Part shown: positions 8,369 to 17,135 of the stretch, one piece after another | How positions within the stretch are numbered: the stretch's first letter is position 1 | Layout: every line of letters starts with the position of its first letter | Source of the DNA: CAYVTZ01 sp964454685 | Lineage (GTDB): Bacteria; Bacillota; Clostridia; Christensenellales; Christensenellaceae | DNA: 64,000 nucleotides | Assembly (NCBI GenBank): GCA_964454685.1 | Contig: CAYVTZ010000012.1 | Coordinates: 23,229-87,228 of the forward strand | Direction: 5' to 3' | Program-made: the position numbers and the translations under genes | The notes under the pieces: model-generated | What the model was told of the DNA's origin: nothing | What the model saw: only the letters and a program-made list of their open reading frames with translations | The model's database searches: none

Positions 8369-10606
8369 ATGAATATGCCGGAAATGAATTGCATCGATGA
8401 GATTTCTCGATCAGGCTTTGTAAATCGTTATCTCCCTTGCGGGATTCTGATTGCCAAGGCTGACTTTGATTTAACCATTTTAGAAGCGAATCAGGGCTTT
8501 TTTGATTATGTAGGATATACGCGGGAGGAAGTGCAGGAGCAGTTTCAGAACAAGGGTTTTGAGATGTTCCATTCCGAGGACGTCGGGCGCAGCGCGGAAT
8601 ATCTGATCGAATTGCTGCAAATGGAGCAGGATGTGCCCTTTGAATTTGAGGTGCGCATTTTCAGCAAAGACGCGGGATACAAGTATACGCGCGTCCACGG
8701 ACACATTGTGCATAATTCAGAGGAGGAAACGCTGATTTCCTGCATGCTGACTGATCTTTCAGAGCACATGCGTGTATTGAAGCAGGCAGAGGAGGAGCGC
8801 GACTTTAATGCGCTGATCGTGGGACTGACGGACGATTCCTTTTTTGACTGTGATCTGCTGGTGCAGACCATTCGATATTCCAAGAATTTTGCGGATCGCT
8901 TTGGGCTGCCGGAGGTTTTGACAAATTATCCGGAATCTTTTGTGGAGCGCGGAATTGTTGCGCCGGAATCGCTGCATTTTTATGAAAATCGATTTATGCT
9001 GAGCACGAATGAGGTGCAGGAGGAAGAACTGCACTTGATTTTGCCGGATCAGACGAGCGTCTGGTATTCCTGCCGCTATCATGTGACATGCGACCAGTTT
9101 GGCATTCCCGTTCGCGCGGTGGGCAACATGATCGACACCACCAAGCATCATACCGCAATCGGTGAATTGCAGGAAAAGGCCAGCAAGGATCCACTGACCG
9201 GGCTGTACAACAAGGCGGCGACCGAGAGTTTGATTGAAGAAACTTTACGTTATGCCGCGCATGCGGGCGGAAACCATGCGCTGTTCGTCATCGACATCGA
9301 CAATTTCAAGGAGATCAACGACAAACTGGGGCATTTGTATGGTGATATGCTGCTCAGCCATCAGGCGGAAAAGATGCGGGCATTGTTTCGAGCGGACGAC
9401 ATCGTGGGCAGAATTGGCGGCGATGAATTCTTTGTATTCCTGAAATATCCGCCTTCCGGCGATGTTCTGGTGAAAAAGGCACAGCAGATTTGCCGTTGCT
9501 TTAAACGAACCTATATGGAAAACGGCGTGGCAGTCAGCACATCTGCAAGCGTGGGTGTGGCGCTGTATCCGCAGCATGGAAAGGATTATACATCGTTGTA
9601 CAAAAAGGCGGACATGGCACTGTATGTTGCCAAGGACCGCGGGAAAGACGGCTATGTATTTTTCAATGGAGAATCGTCGCATGGATATCAATCCAAGCGC
9701 ACGGAGATCGACTCGGCAATCAACACCGCAAGCGACATGCAGATGAGCCGCTTTTTTCTGGTGTTCCGCATGCTGCATGTTTTGGAGGACACAGAAAAGG
9801 CGATGAACGCTATGCTGAAGATGCTGGCGGAGCAATATCAGTTTGGTCGTGCGTACATCTATGAGTTCAGCAGCGACGAAAAGATGATGTCAAGCACGTT
9901 TTCCTGGCGCGCACCTGAATGCGATCCGATTATGAGCCAAACGCAGGAAGTGCCGATTCATCAGTTTGAAAAGACGGTGGAGCAGGTGCGGGAATCCGGC
10001 GTTTTCCTTGCGCATAATTTGAGCGAGATCGTAGATGATTCGATTCGGGCGTGGACGGCGGCGCAGGGCATCAAGTCCTGCATCCTGCTGGCGCTGCGTG
10101 ACAATGGGGCGCTGAAGGGACTGATTGGCTTTGACGATTGCGTCAACGAGCGGATATTCCCCAACAGCGAGATCAAAGAGTTGGCAGGCATTTGCAATAT
10201 TGTGGAGACCTTTTTGTTCAAGTATCGCGCGCAACAGCAGCACGATCGGGACAAGGGCGCACTTTTTACGATTTTAGATCATGTAAAGGACGCTATTTTG
10301 CTGGTGGACATGCACACGCATCGTGTGTTGTATGAAAACCGGTATATGAAGGAGCTGTTTCAGCACGAGGCGTGCGGCTCGGTTTGCTATGAGGCATTTC
10401 GCCAGAAAACGGAGCCTTGTGAAGAATGTGTGATCCCGCGGATTTTGAACGGAGAAGCCAGCGCGCAGTCAGAACTTTACTATGAAAAGCTGGGTGCGTG
10501 GATGCACATTTCTGGGGCTGCGATCGAATTAGAGAATCAGGCACGTGCGTGCTTGATGAGCTGTACCCGCATTGCGGGGGACGCTGAGGGGAAACCGGAT
10601 GAATAA
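8369..10606 (+). CDS. Diguanylate cyclase with PAS, GGDEF, GAF and C-terminal PAS-like domains
   Basis: A 745-residue cytoplasmic sensor enzyme that should make cyclic-di-GMP from two GTP. Order of domains: PAS at about 15-130, a second PAS-like region at 145-265, GGDEF at 278-440, GAF at about 460-620, and a last PAS-like region at 630-735 with a Cys cluster (EPCEEC). The catalytic loop is intact (IGGDEFF, near residue 350), and the product-inhibition I-site RxxD is present as RADD five residues before it. There is no membrane segment. It is the first gene of a pair: the next gene, encoding a cyclic-di-GMP phosphodiesterase, overlaps its end by eight bases. The pair would therefore make and break the same messenger from one transcript. 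Confidence 0.9.
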   Translation: MNMPEMNCIDEISRSGFVNRYLPCGILIAKADFDLTILEANQGFFDYVGYTREEVQEQFQNKGFEMFHSEDVGRSAEYLIELLQMEQDVPFEFEVRIFSKDAGYKYTRVHGHIVHNSEEETLISCMLTDLSEHMRVLKQAEEERDFNALIVGLTDDSFFDCDLLVQTIRYSKNFADRFGLPEVLTNYPESFVERGIVAPESLHFYENRFMLSTNEVQEEELHLILPDQTSVWYSCRYHVTCDQFGIPVRAVGNMIDTTKHHTAIGELQEKASKDPLTGLYNKAATESLIEETLRYAAHAGGNHALFVIDIDNFKEINDKLGHLYGDMLLSHQAEKMRALFRADDIVGRIGGDEFFVFLKYPPSGDVLVKKAQQICRCFKRTYMENGVAVSTSASVGVALYPQHGKDYTSLYKKADMALYVAKDRGKDGYVFFNGESSHGYQSKRTEIDSAINTASDMQMSRFFLVFRMLHVLEDTEKAMNAMLKMLAEQYQFGRAYIYEFSSDEKMMSSTFSWRAPECDPIMSQTQEVPIHQFEKTVEQVRESGVFLAHNLSEIVDDSIRAWTAAQGIKSCILLALRDNGALKGLIGFDDCVNERIFPNSEIKELAGICNIVETFLFKYRAQQQHDRDKGALFTILDHVKDAILLVDMHTHRVLYENRYMKELFQHEACGSVCYEAFRQKTEPCEECVIPRILNGEASAQSELYYEKLGAWMHISGAAIELENQARACLMSCTRIAGDAEGKPDE

Positions 10607-13301
10607 GAATGCAAAGGTGATTGCTGTTTTTGTGCTGATTGTGTTCGTGGTGCTGATTTCCTTTATCGGATACCACACGGCACTGAATCAAAACCTGAAA
10701 GATTCGGTTAAGGATAACCTGACTGAAGTCGCGCAGCAGCAACGCGCACAAATCTACCATGAAATTACGGAGGATATGCAGGCGCTGGAAAACATGGCGC
10801 AGGGCTATGATTTGTTGAGCGAAGAGGATGCGGCGCTGCTGCTGGATCGTTTGTTAGAGGGATCGGGGTTTGCGTCATTTGCGTTTGTTGACACAAGCGG
10901 CAAGGGTGTAGACAGCGAGGGCCGGACGGTGGACGTTTCCGGCGAGGCTTTTTTTGAACGCGCGCTGAGCGGGGAAGAGCCGCAGCAAGTGCAAATGGAG
11001 CAGGATCAGGCGCTGCCGATTGCGGTGCCGATGAGGGGCGGCGCAGACGCGTCGCTTGGCGTATTGATTGGATATTATCAGCCGCAAGCGTTGCAGGATC
11101 TGGCGGTTTCCTCCTTTGAGGGGAAGGGAAATTCCTACCTGACAGACAGCAGCGGAGGGGTGATCGCCTCGTTTGACGAGGGCAGTGTGACAGAAGGATT
11201 GAACTTGCCGGATCGCGCGACGGTTTTGGAATTTGACAGCGTGGAACAGATCAAAGAAAAGATGAGCCGCAAGGAGTCCGGATATACCATTTGCGATTTA
11301 GGCGGCACCATCCAATACATGCACTACACGCCGGTGGGCATTCACGACTGGTATCTTTTTGTTGCCAGCGACTATGAAGGAATCGTACCCGGCGCGCAAA
11401 CGATGACGACCAACGCAATGGTGCTGACCATTTTGATTGTGATCTGCTTTGGCATATTGATGCTGAGCGTGGTGTTGCTGCATCGGAAAAACACAAAAGC
11501 TTTGCGCCAAATGGCGTATTATGACAAGCTGACGGGGCTACCCAATTTGAACCGCTTCAAGATGGAGGCGCAAGAGTTTATTGACACGCATCCGGACACC
11601 AATTTGTTGATGGTGAAGCTGGATGTGGAAAACTTTAAACTGATCAATGAAACGCTGGGAGTACCCGTGGGAGACAAAGTTCTGCGGGCGATTGGATGGG
11701 CGCTGAAAGATGGCGTTAAGGACGAGTGTGAGCGGTATGCGCGCGGGAATGATGACGCATTCCATGTGCTGCATTTTTATGAAAAGAAAGAGGATGTTTC
11801 CAAGATTCGCGGCGCGTTTTTCACGAAGCTGTACGAGCTGCTGGGAAAGGACTTTCAGTATAACCTGCGTGTGATTGCAGGGCATTATTATATGGCGACA
11901 GAGCACTGCAAGGATGTTTCGGAAGCCATTGAGAAGGCGAATATTGCACTGAAAACCGCGAAAAAGCGGGGGGAAGATATCTGCGTATACGACGAATCCT
12001 TCGTGAAGGAGGCGCTCAAGAAAAAAGACATTGAAAACAGGATGGAAGCGGCGCTGAACAATCGCGATTTCATCGTTTATTTGCAGCCGCAGTACCGTAT
12101 TTCCGATGAAACGGTGCTGGGGGCGGAGGCGCTGGTGCGCTGGGGAAACAGTGTGGACAAAAGCGTGGTGGGACCTGCGGAATTTATTCCGGTATTTGAG
12201 CAGAACGGATTCATTACCAGATTAGACATGTATGTATTTGAGCATGTGTGTGAGATGATACGCGGGTGGATTGACCTGAACATGCAGCCGGTTCCGGTAT
12301 CGGTAAACTTTTCCAGACTGCATCTGTCCAACCCCAAATTTGCGGAGACGCTTTGCGACATTGCGAATCAATATCGTGTGCCGCACCGCTTTTTGGTGGT
12401 AGAGGTGACAGAGTCCGTGATGGTTTCCAACGAGCACATGCTGGTGGAGGCGCTGGAGATTTTGCACAAGGACGGATTTGCTCTTGCGATGGACGACTTT
12501 GGGACGGGGTATTCGTCTTTGGCGCTGCTTAAAAATCTACCGGTGGACATCATTAAGATCGACCGTAGCTTTTTCACGGATAATCGCTACAAGACACGCG
12601 CAAAAATATTGATTGAAAGCGTGATGCAGATGGCGAAAAAGCTGAGAATCGAGACCATTGCCGAGGGCGTGGAAAGTGAAGAACACATTGAATTTTTGCG
12701 TGAGGTGGGCTGCGATTTGGTGCAGGGATATTACTACGCGCGACCCATGCCGATGGAAGAATTTTTGGAGCATAGGCGTGCGATGCCGCCGGATCGGGAA
12801 TTGGAATTTGATCTTTCGCGGCTGGGAGACATCACAAAAGGGCGCGCAGAGATGGGCGAGGAGATACCGGTGGTGGTGTTTCGATTGTTTCAATCTACCA
12901 TGCGTGACGTGTTGGAGGACACCTATGGCGAGGGCGAGATGGTTCAGGCGTTTCAAAATTCAGGGCGGCTGGCAGGGCGCGCATTTGCGCGGGACTGCTT
13001 GAATTTACAGTTGCCGCTCTATCAGTTTATGGAGAATTTGAAAGAGCAGCTAGCGGCCTTTAAGATTGGCGTTCTGGGATTGGAGAGCGACTTGGAACAT
13101 CCGGAATTGATCGTGCTGACGGTGGCGAACGATGCGGATTGTTCCGGAGCATGCGATCAGAACAAGACGCTTTGCCAGTATGACGAGGGGTTTATTGCCG
13201 GAGTATTGTATGAATACACAAAGCTGCATTATTCCGTTGTGGAGGTCGATTGCTGGGGGAATGGATCGAACATATGCAGATTTGAAGCAAGACTTCAGTA
13301 G
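10599..13301 (+). CDS. Membrane GGDEF(degenerate)-EAL phosphodiesterase with C-terminal V4R-like domain
   Basis: About 900 residues. Two membrane segments (residues about 8-24 and 270-292) flank an extracytoplasmic sensor of some 245 residues. The GGDEF domain is degenerate (GNDDAF where GGDEF is expected, near residue 380) and lacks the I-site, so it is probably regulatory. The EAL domain looks active: GAEALVRW, SVNFS, EVTES, MDDFGTGYSS, IKIDRS, IAEGVES and VQGYYY are all present. The last ~150 residues are not part of EAL: YDEGFIAGVLYEY followed by CWGNGSNICRFEA resembles the V4R small-molecule-binding fold, with four further Cys before it. The ATG at 10599 follows GAGGGGAAA; an in-frame TTG at 10572 is less likely. 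Confidence 0.88.
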   Translation: MNKNAKVIAVFVLIVFVVLISFIGYHTALNQNLKDSVKDNLTEVAQQQRAQIYHEITEDMQALENMAQGYDLLSEEDAALLLDRLLEGSGFASFAFVDTSGKGVDSEGRTVDVSGEAFFERALSGEEPQQVQMEQDQALPIAVPMRGGADASLGVLIGYYQPQALQDLAVSSFEGKGNSYLTDSSGGVIASFDEGSVTEGLNLPDRATVLEFDSVEQIKEKMSRKESGYTICDLGGTIQYMHYTPVGIHDWYLFVASDYEGIVPGAQTMTTNAMVLTILIVICFGILMLSVVLLHRKNTKALRQMAYYDKLTGLPNLNRFKMEAQEFIDTHPDTNLLMVKLDVENFKLINETLGVPVGDKVLRAIGWALKDGVKDECERYARGNDDAFHVLHFYEKKEDVSKIRGAFFTKLYELLGKDFQYNLRVIAGHYYMATEHCKDVSEAIEKANIALKTAKKRGEDICVYDESFVKEALKKKDIENRMEAALNNRDFIVYLQPQYRISDETVLGAEALVRWGNSVDKSVVGPAEFIPVFEQNGFITRLDMYVFEHVCEMIRGWIDLNMQPVPVSVNFSRLHLSNPKFAETLCDIANQYRVPHRFLVVEVTESVMVSNEHMLVEALEILHKDGFALAMDDFGTGYSSLALLKNLPVDIIKIDRSFFTDNRYKTRAKILIESVMQMAKKLRIETIAEGVESEEHIEFLREVGCDLVQGYYYARPMPMEEFLEHRRAMPPDRELEFDLSRLGDITKGRAEMGEEIPVVVFRLFQSTMRDVLEDTYGEGEMVQAFQNSGRLAGRAFARDCLNLQLPLYQFMENLKEQLAAFKIGVLGLESDLEHPELIVLTVANDADCSGACDQNKTLCQYDEGFIAGVLYEYTKLHYSVVEVDCWGNGSNICRFEARLQ

Positions 13302-13345
13302 CGATGAACAGAGATTTCCCGTGATGAGTTGCGCATGGCTGCCGT

Positions 13346-13743
13346 ATGAAGAACGAGAATCACAGTGATCCTGTTATGTGTGGTGCTTTTTTCGGGCGGC
13401 TGTTACGCCGGCTTTGGCGATGTGCGAACGCAGGCGCGTTCTGCCGAGGAAATTGACGGGGGCATGCGGACAACCATAGACGACGAGGCATCCTTCTCAG
13501 GCGTTTGCGAGGGAGGCAATCACACGATTCGTAATCGTTCTAGGGTACAACAAACAGACCGGAAGGGTTTTTGCGAAAGCGCAGGAGCACGATTCGGAAT
13601 TGATTTTGGAGAATGTGCAGGTTGAGGGGCATGGTTTGTTTCAAACCAGTGGTGCTGCAATAAAAACTGAGGTTATGTTCCATCAGAGAAATTGTAAAAC
13701 CACACGATGCTTTTGCGGTGTGGAAGCGATGATCGGCACATAA
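13346..13743 (+). pseudogene. Probable decayed lipoprotein gene with frameshift
   Basis: Two overlapping open frames read as pieces of one small exported protein. The first (from about 13350, no good start codon in frame) reads as a signal peptide, VILLCVVLFSGGCYAGFGD, with a lipobox ending in Cys. The second, one frame over (13480-13743), gives protein-like sequence (VLGYNKQTGRVFAKAQEHDS). An ATG AAG at 13346 is out of frame with the signal peptide, so at least two indels would be needed to restore a gene. No homologue is recognised. It could also be noise in a 500-base spacer, but a lipobox after a hydrophobic run is unlikely by chance. Confidence 0.4.
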
Positions 13744-13745
13744 CA

Positions 13746-13780
13746 AACTTCCCGGGCGCAATGCCACGGGAAGTTTTTTT
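13746..13780 (+). terminator. Rho-independent terminator, possibly bidirectional
   Basis: AACTTCCCG (13746-13754) pairs with CGGGAAGTT (13767-13775), with an inner GGC/GCC extension and a run of seven T from 13774. It ends the + strand signalling transcript and lies between convergent genes, so it may also stop the - strand operon ending at 13809. Confidence 0.85.
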
Positions 13781-13808
13781 GTGCATGATTTTGTTGCGCG
13801 ATAGCGGA

Positions 13809-14252
13809 CTATTTGAGCGCGATATAAATGTCGATGTCTGCATTTTCACAATCGCAGTTCAAGTATTCTTCAAAATCACAGGTGAAGCACCGATCCAACG
13901 GCATTTGCCAAATTTCTTCCCACGCCTTCGCAACTGCGTCTATCATATGACCGTGGATGGAGAATTTGGCATAGCGACCGGCAGGGATGATTTTGGTGGT
14001 GTAATCGCTGTTTTCAGACGAGGACACCTCGTTGCCTGCGGTTACGGTATAAGAGCCGTCCGGTGCATAGTCGGAATACAACCCGATGGCATACTCGTTG
14101 ACCTTGTTTTTGATCTGCTCGTGTACACCGCCTTCATAGAGCTGAGTCCATAGGCCGCCAATTTGCTCGCCCATGCGCGGGTCGTTGTTGCTGGTGACGA
14201 CGCTGACCCCCACCACAATTTTCTGTTGTAATGTTACGATTTCATAATTCAT
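13809..14252 (-). CDS. GyrI-like small-molecule-binding domain protein
   Basis: A 147-residue stand-alone effector-binding domain of the GyrI/SOUL/AraC-effector type: an N-terminal strand YEIVTLQQKIVVGVSV, a middle YAIGLYSDY, and IIPAGRYAKFSIHGHM near the C-terminus, then an Asp/Glu-rich end (FEEYLNCDCENADIDIYIAL). Such domains bind hydrophobic cations and drugs. The ATG at 14252 follows AGGAGG with good spacing; the frame is open 16 codons further upstream without a site. It lies 60 bases downstream of a WYL regulator on the same strand and is probably co-transcribed, a common arrangement in Firmicutes. Confidence 0.82.
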   Translation of the reverse strand: MNYEIVTLQQKIVVGVSVVTSNNDPRMGEQIGGLWTQLYEGGVHEQIKNKVNEYAIGLYSDYAPDGSYTVTAGNEVSSSENSDYTTKIIPAGRYAKFSIHGHMIDAVAKAWEEIWQMPLDRCFTCDFEEYLNCDCENADIDIYIALK

Positions 14253-14312
14253 GTCTGATACCTCCTGACTGGTATCATCATACGGCATGTAATATGACAT
14301 ACGAGTGTCATA

Positions 14313-15209
14313 TTACAAATAATGTTTTAACATTTTTTGCAGCTCTGATTTGGTAAATTCGCGCGCTTGCAGCGGCTCCAAGACCTCGCAATGGCTGCCA
14401 AAGGAAGAAATGTAGGGGAACAGCCAGTCGCCTGCGGGATGGCTGACCTGCGCAATGAAGCTGCCGTCCGGCTCCTGCACGTACGAATCAAACTCGTCGT
14501 AGACTCGAAACGCCATTTCAGGGGAGAGGCGCAACTTGAGTGTGACGCACGGCTCCGGGAAAAACTCGTTCTCCTCAAAGACGGGCTGAGTGAGTTGGCG
14601 GTGAAACTGCTCGTCTAATGTGGCACAATTCCGAATTCGCGTCAGCTTGAAAAAGCGAAAATCTTTGCGCAGAGTGCAGTAGGCATACAAATACCGATCC
14701 ATCGCCTTGAAACACAGTTTGAGCGGCTCGACCTTACGCTGCGTTCGCTGACCTTTTCCGCTGGCATAAGTGAAGGAGATGACATGCTTGGAAAGAATTG
14801 CGCTTTTGAGCTGATGAAACAGCGCTTCCTCTTCCTCGGTATGATACCAGGAAGAAAAATCGATTTCGAACCAATCCGCGTCATGACCGCCAAACATACC
14901 GCTCAGCTTTTGCAGCACGGAATCGGTTTCTGTGAAGCGCGTCGCGCGCACCGCTTTCAGGGACAACAGGATATCGTTGCGCTCTTGATCGGTCAGCATG
15001 GCTTTACTGAGTACGAAATTGTCCAACAATGAGATGCCGCCGCCCTTGCCTTTGGTCATATATACGGGTATTCCTGCTGCGGACAGCGCTTCGATATCCC
15101 GATAGATAGTGCGGGGAGACACCTCAAAACGCTGTGCAAGCTCTTTTGCGGTAACGGTTTTTTTGTCCAGCAACAGATAGATGATCTCGAACATTCGATT
15201 GATTTGCAT
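14313..15209 (-). CDS. HTH/WYL-domain transcriptional regulator (YafY family)
   Basis: A 298-residue regulator. Residues 1-60 form a DeoR-type winged helix (TAKELAQRFEVSPRTIYRDIEAL). Residues of about 135-215 form the WYL ligand-binding domain (HVISFTYASGKGQRTQRKVEPLKLCFKAMDRYLYAYC), followed by the C-terminal WCX extension. Genes of this type control stress or metabolite-response operons. The next gene on the strand encodes a GyrI-like domain, which may sense the same ligand. The start has AAAGGAAA upstream. Confidence 0.9.
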   Translation of the reverse strand: MQINRMFEIIYLLLDKKTVTAKELAQRFEVSPRTIYRDIEALSAAGIPVYMTKGKGGGISLLDNFVLSKAMLTDQERNDILLSLKAVRATRFTETDSVLQKLSGMFGGHDADWFEIDFSSWYHTEEEEALFHQLKSAILSKHVISFTYASGKGQRTQRKVEPLKLCFKAMDRYLYAYCTLRKDFRFFKLTRIRNCATLDEQFHRQLTQPVFEENEFFPEPCVTLKLRLSPEMAFRVYDEFDSYVQEPDGSFIAQVSHPAGDWLFPYISSFGSHCEVLEPLQAREFTKSELQKMLKHYL

Positions 15210-15309
15210 ACGGTTTCCTTTCCAATGGAAGATTCAAATGCGAGAGCGTTACGAAAGAAGTCAACCGGGTTCCCGCAACGGATTTTGCGCTGTGAAAGGC
15301 AGGACGAAA

Positions 15310-15348
15310 CCCAAACAAACAGCGCAGCAATGAAACGCTGCTGCGCTG
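15310..15348 (-). terminator. Terminator after ohr
   Basis: Read on the - strand, CAGCGCAGCA (15348-15339) pairs with TGCTGCGCTG (15329-15320), a 10-bp stem with a nine-base loop, followed by GTTTGTTTGG. It lies 26 bases past the ohr stop and separates ohr from the WYL gene. Confidence 0.7.
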
Positions 15349-15373
15349 CCATACGTGCAAAGAGCAAGCTTGA

Positions 15374-15778
15374 TTACACTGCTTTTACAGTGACCTCAAT
15401 GTTGCCGCGCGTTGCTTTGGAATAGGGACAGACTTCGTGTGCCTTGTCCAGCAATGCCTGCGCCTGATCCAGCGAAATTCCCTCGATGTGACCTTCGATC
15501 TCTGCGCCGATGATGAAGTCGAACGCGGCGCGCTCGTAAAGCGAAACATTGACCGAAACGGTGCTTTCCGCCTCGATGTTTGCTTGCTGCATCACAAGCT
15601 TGAGCGCACTGTGAAAGCAAGCGCTGTAACCGGCAGCAAAAAGCTGCTCCGGATTTGTGGAATCGGGAACGCTGTTCTGCGGTCGGGCAATTTTGAGCAC
15701 GAATGAATTGTCCGGTGCCGCCGACACACCATCGCGTCCGCCTGTATTGATCATTTTTGTAGAAAAAATCGTTTTCAT
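15374..15778 (-). CDS. ohr: Organic hydroperoxide resistance protein Ohr
   Basis: Thiol peroxidase of the OsmC/Ohr family that reduces organic hydroperoxides. The 134-residue protein has both redox cysteines: Cys54 in GYSACFHSAL and Cys117 in EVCPYSKATRGN. The conserved Arg (GGRDG) and Glu (NPEQLF) of the active site are also present. The start follows AGGAGG. It is a single-gene unit, with its own downstream terminator and an inverted repeat upstream. No ohrR gene is adjacent, so its regulator must lie elsewhere or be different. Confidence 0.93.
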   Translation of the reverse strand: MKTIFSTKMINTGGRDGVSAAPDNSFVLKIARPQNSVPDSTNPEQLFAAGYSACFHSALKLVMQQANIEAESTVSVNVSLYERAAFDFIIGAEIEGHIEGISLDQAQALLDKAHEVCPYSKATRGNIEVTVKAV

Positions 15779-15858
15779 AGGGGTCCTCCTTGAGCGTTTG
15801 TTTGCGTTGTTCCAGCCGATGTATGGACGATGTGCGTACGCATTCGTGGCGGCTGATT

Positions 15859-15872
15859 GTTATACCTATAAC
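15859..15872. promoter_or_regulatory. Inverted repeat upstream of ohr
   Basis: GTTATA-CC-TATAAC is a perfect 6+6 inverted repeat, 81 bases before the ohr start. It overlaps the only -10-like sequence (TATAAC on the - strand). It differs from the known OhrR box and could be a binding site for another regulator; this is inference. Confidence 0.4.
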
Positions 15873-15923
15873 CAAAACACGCGCTTCAAAACAGGAAGAT
15901 GGGAAAACGAATCGCGTGGCGGC

Positions 15924-16511
15924 TTAAACATGCGCGTTCCACTGACACGGCAGCATCTGCATTTGTGTAAAGGTTGCAGAGAAGGAGGAATCCTCCGGAC
16001 TACACGCATAGAGTCCGAAACGAATGCGTCCCGCGCCTTCAAAGAGATGAAAAATACGCATTTGCGCAAAGGTGACGCCGTCGCGTGAATTTTCGATGCA
16101 ATAGTCGCTTTCGCGTCTGCTGAATCGATAGTACATTTCCTTTTGTGATGCGGGGATTTGCGTAGTTGCCCAATCCGAATAGCCGTGGTTGGTCACCACG
16201 CTGCCTAAGTGCTGGAAGTCGCTGTTTTCATATTCGATGGAGGCCTTGAACCAGTTGTCGCTGTCCTGATAGAGGAGAACACCACATTGATCGAATCTGT
16301 GCTCGCTTTGGAACGCGGTTTTGACGACGAAAGAAAAGTATGTCTCGTCTGTTTGCAGCAGCAGAGCGTGCGCGTTGTCGTTGCGAAAACCATAATAGGT
16401 GCGCTGCCAGAAATCTGTGTGCGGCTGCGTGATTATGGTGACGGTATCGCCGGTGATGACGGACTGCTCCGGCCGGTGCAGCCACTCGGCTGTGGTGAAG
16501 TCAATTTGCAT
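15924..16511 (-). CDS. DUF1349 domain protein
   Basis: A 195-residue soluble protein of the DUF1349 family, a concanavalin-like beta sandwich related to Saccharomyces YSW1/Ree1-type enolase regulators and to carbohydrate-binding folds. Typical segments are the opening PHTDFWQRTYYGF, the core FDQCGVLLYQDSDNWFKASIEY, and the late IRFGLYACSPEDSSF. The biochemical role is not known. The ATG at 16511 follows AAGGAG with good spacing; an upstream in-frame ATG does not. It is divergent from the V-ATPase operon. Confidence 0.82.
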   Translation of the reverse strand: MQIDFTTAEWLHRPEQSVITGDTVTIITQPHTDFWQRTYYGFRNDNAHALLLQTDETYFSFVVKTAFQSEHRFDQCGVLLYQDSDNWFKASIEYENSDFQHLGSVVTNHGYSDWATTQIPASQKEMYYRFSRRESDYCIENSRDGVTFAQMRIFHLFEGAGRIRFGLYACSPEDSSFSATFTQMQMLPCQWNAHV

Positions 16512-16548
16512 GAAAGAATCTCCTTTGCAAGCCAAATATTTTAATCAG

Positions 16549-16577
16549 AGTATAGCATGCGCAACGCGCAAATCCAA
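16549..16577 (-). promoter_or_regulatory. Sigma-A promoter of the DUF1349 gene
   Basis: On the - strand, TTGGAT (16577-16572) and TATACT (16554-16549) are 17 bases apart, about 38 bases before the start codon. Confidence 0.6.
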
Positions 16578-16639
16578 GCAGCTTTTGATGGATGTTCGTC
16601 ATAAATTTGTAAAAATCGGCGCATCATTAAAATAACTGA

Positions 16640-16668
16640 TTGACGAGAGAGTTCTTTTCTGATATATT
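16640..16668 (+). promoter_or_regulatory. Sigma-A promoter of the V-ATPase operon
   Basis: TTGACG at 16640-16645 and TATATT at 16663-16668 are 17 bases apart. The leader to the first gene is about 145 bases and is AT-rich; no structured element is recognised in it. Confidence 0.75.
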
Positions 16669-16819
16669 CAAGATAGAATTATTAAAGACATGATTATTCA
16701 GATTTGTCTTTTCCATTATCGCCTTGCAGCAAAAGCAATGCGTAATCAAATAAAATTTATTAAAACTGAATTTAAGCCCTTAGAATTTGTCAGTATTTGA
16801 TTTGAATGAGGATGCAGAT

Positions 16820-17134
16820 ATGGGAATGGAAGCAGTAATCAAAGAAATTGTTGCAACGGAGGAACAAGCGCAGTCTATGCTTGATTCGGCGCGTGTTCGT
16901 GCAGATGAGTGTGCGATGCAAGAGCGCCTTGCCGCGCAAAAATTGATGGCGGAATGGGTAGCCAAAGAAAAGGAGACCCTCGCGCAGCAACTTGCGGAAA
17001 AAGAAAGTGAACTTGCGCAGCGGCAGGCACAGGAAGCAGAACAGAATGCCCGCCTTGCAGAAGAGATTACAACCGGCGCGCAACAAAACATGGAACGCGC
17101 GGTTTCATTTTTGATGGGAAGGATGTTGCAGTAA
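16820..17134 (+). CDS. ntpF: V-type ATPase peripheral stalk subunit G/H (NtpF)
   Basis: A 104-residue protein that is helical and charged almost throughout (EKETLAQQLAEKESELAQRQ), as expected for the long coiled coil that pairs with subunit E to make the peripheral stalk. Sequence conservation in this family is low; the call rests on composition, size and first position in the operon. The ATG at 16820 follows GAGGA at 16808-16812; the frame is also open to a TTG at 16787, without a site. The stop is one base before ntpI. Confidence 0.82.
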   Translation: MGMEAVIKEIVATEEQAQSMLDSARVRADECAMQERLAAQKLMAEWVAKEKETLAQQLAEKESELAQRQAQEAEQNARLAEEITTGAQQNMERAVSFLMGRMLQ

Positions 17135-17135
17135 T

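Noticed and set aside
13707..14153. A 148-codon + strand frame
   Set aside because: It is antisense to the GyrI-like gene and begins inside a terminator.
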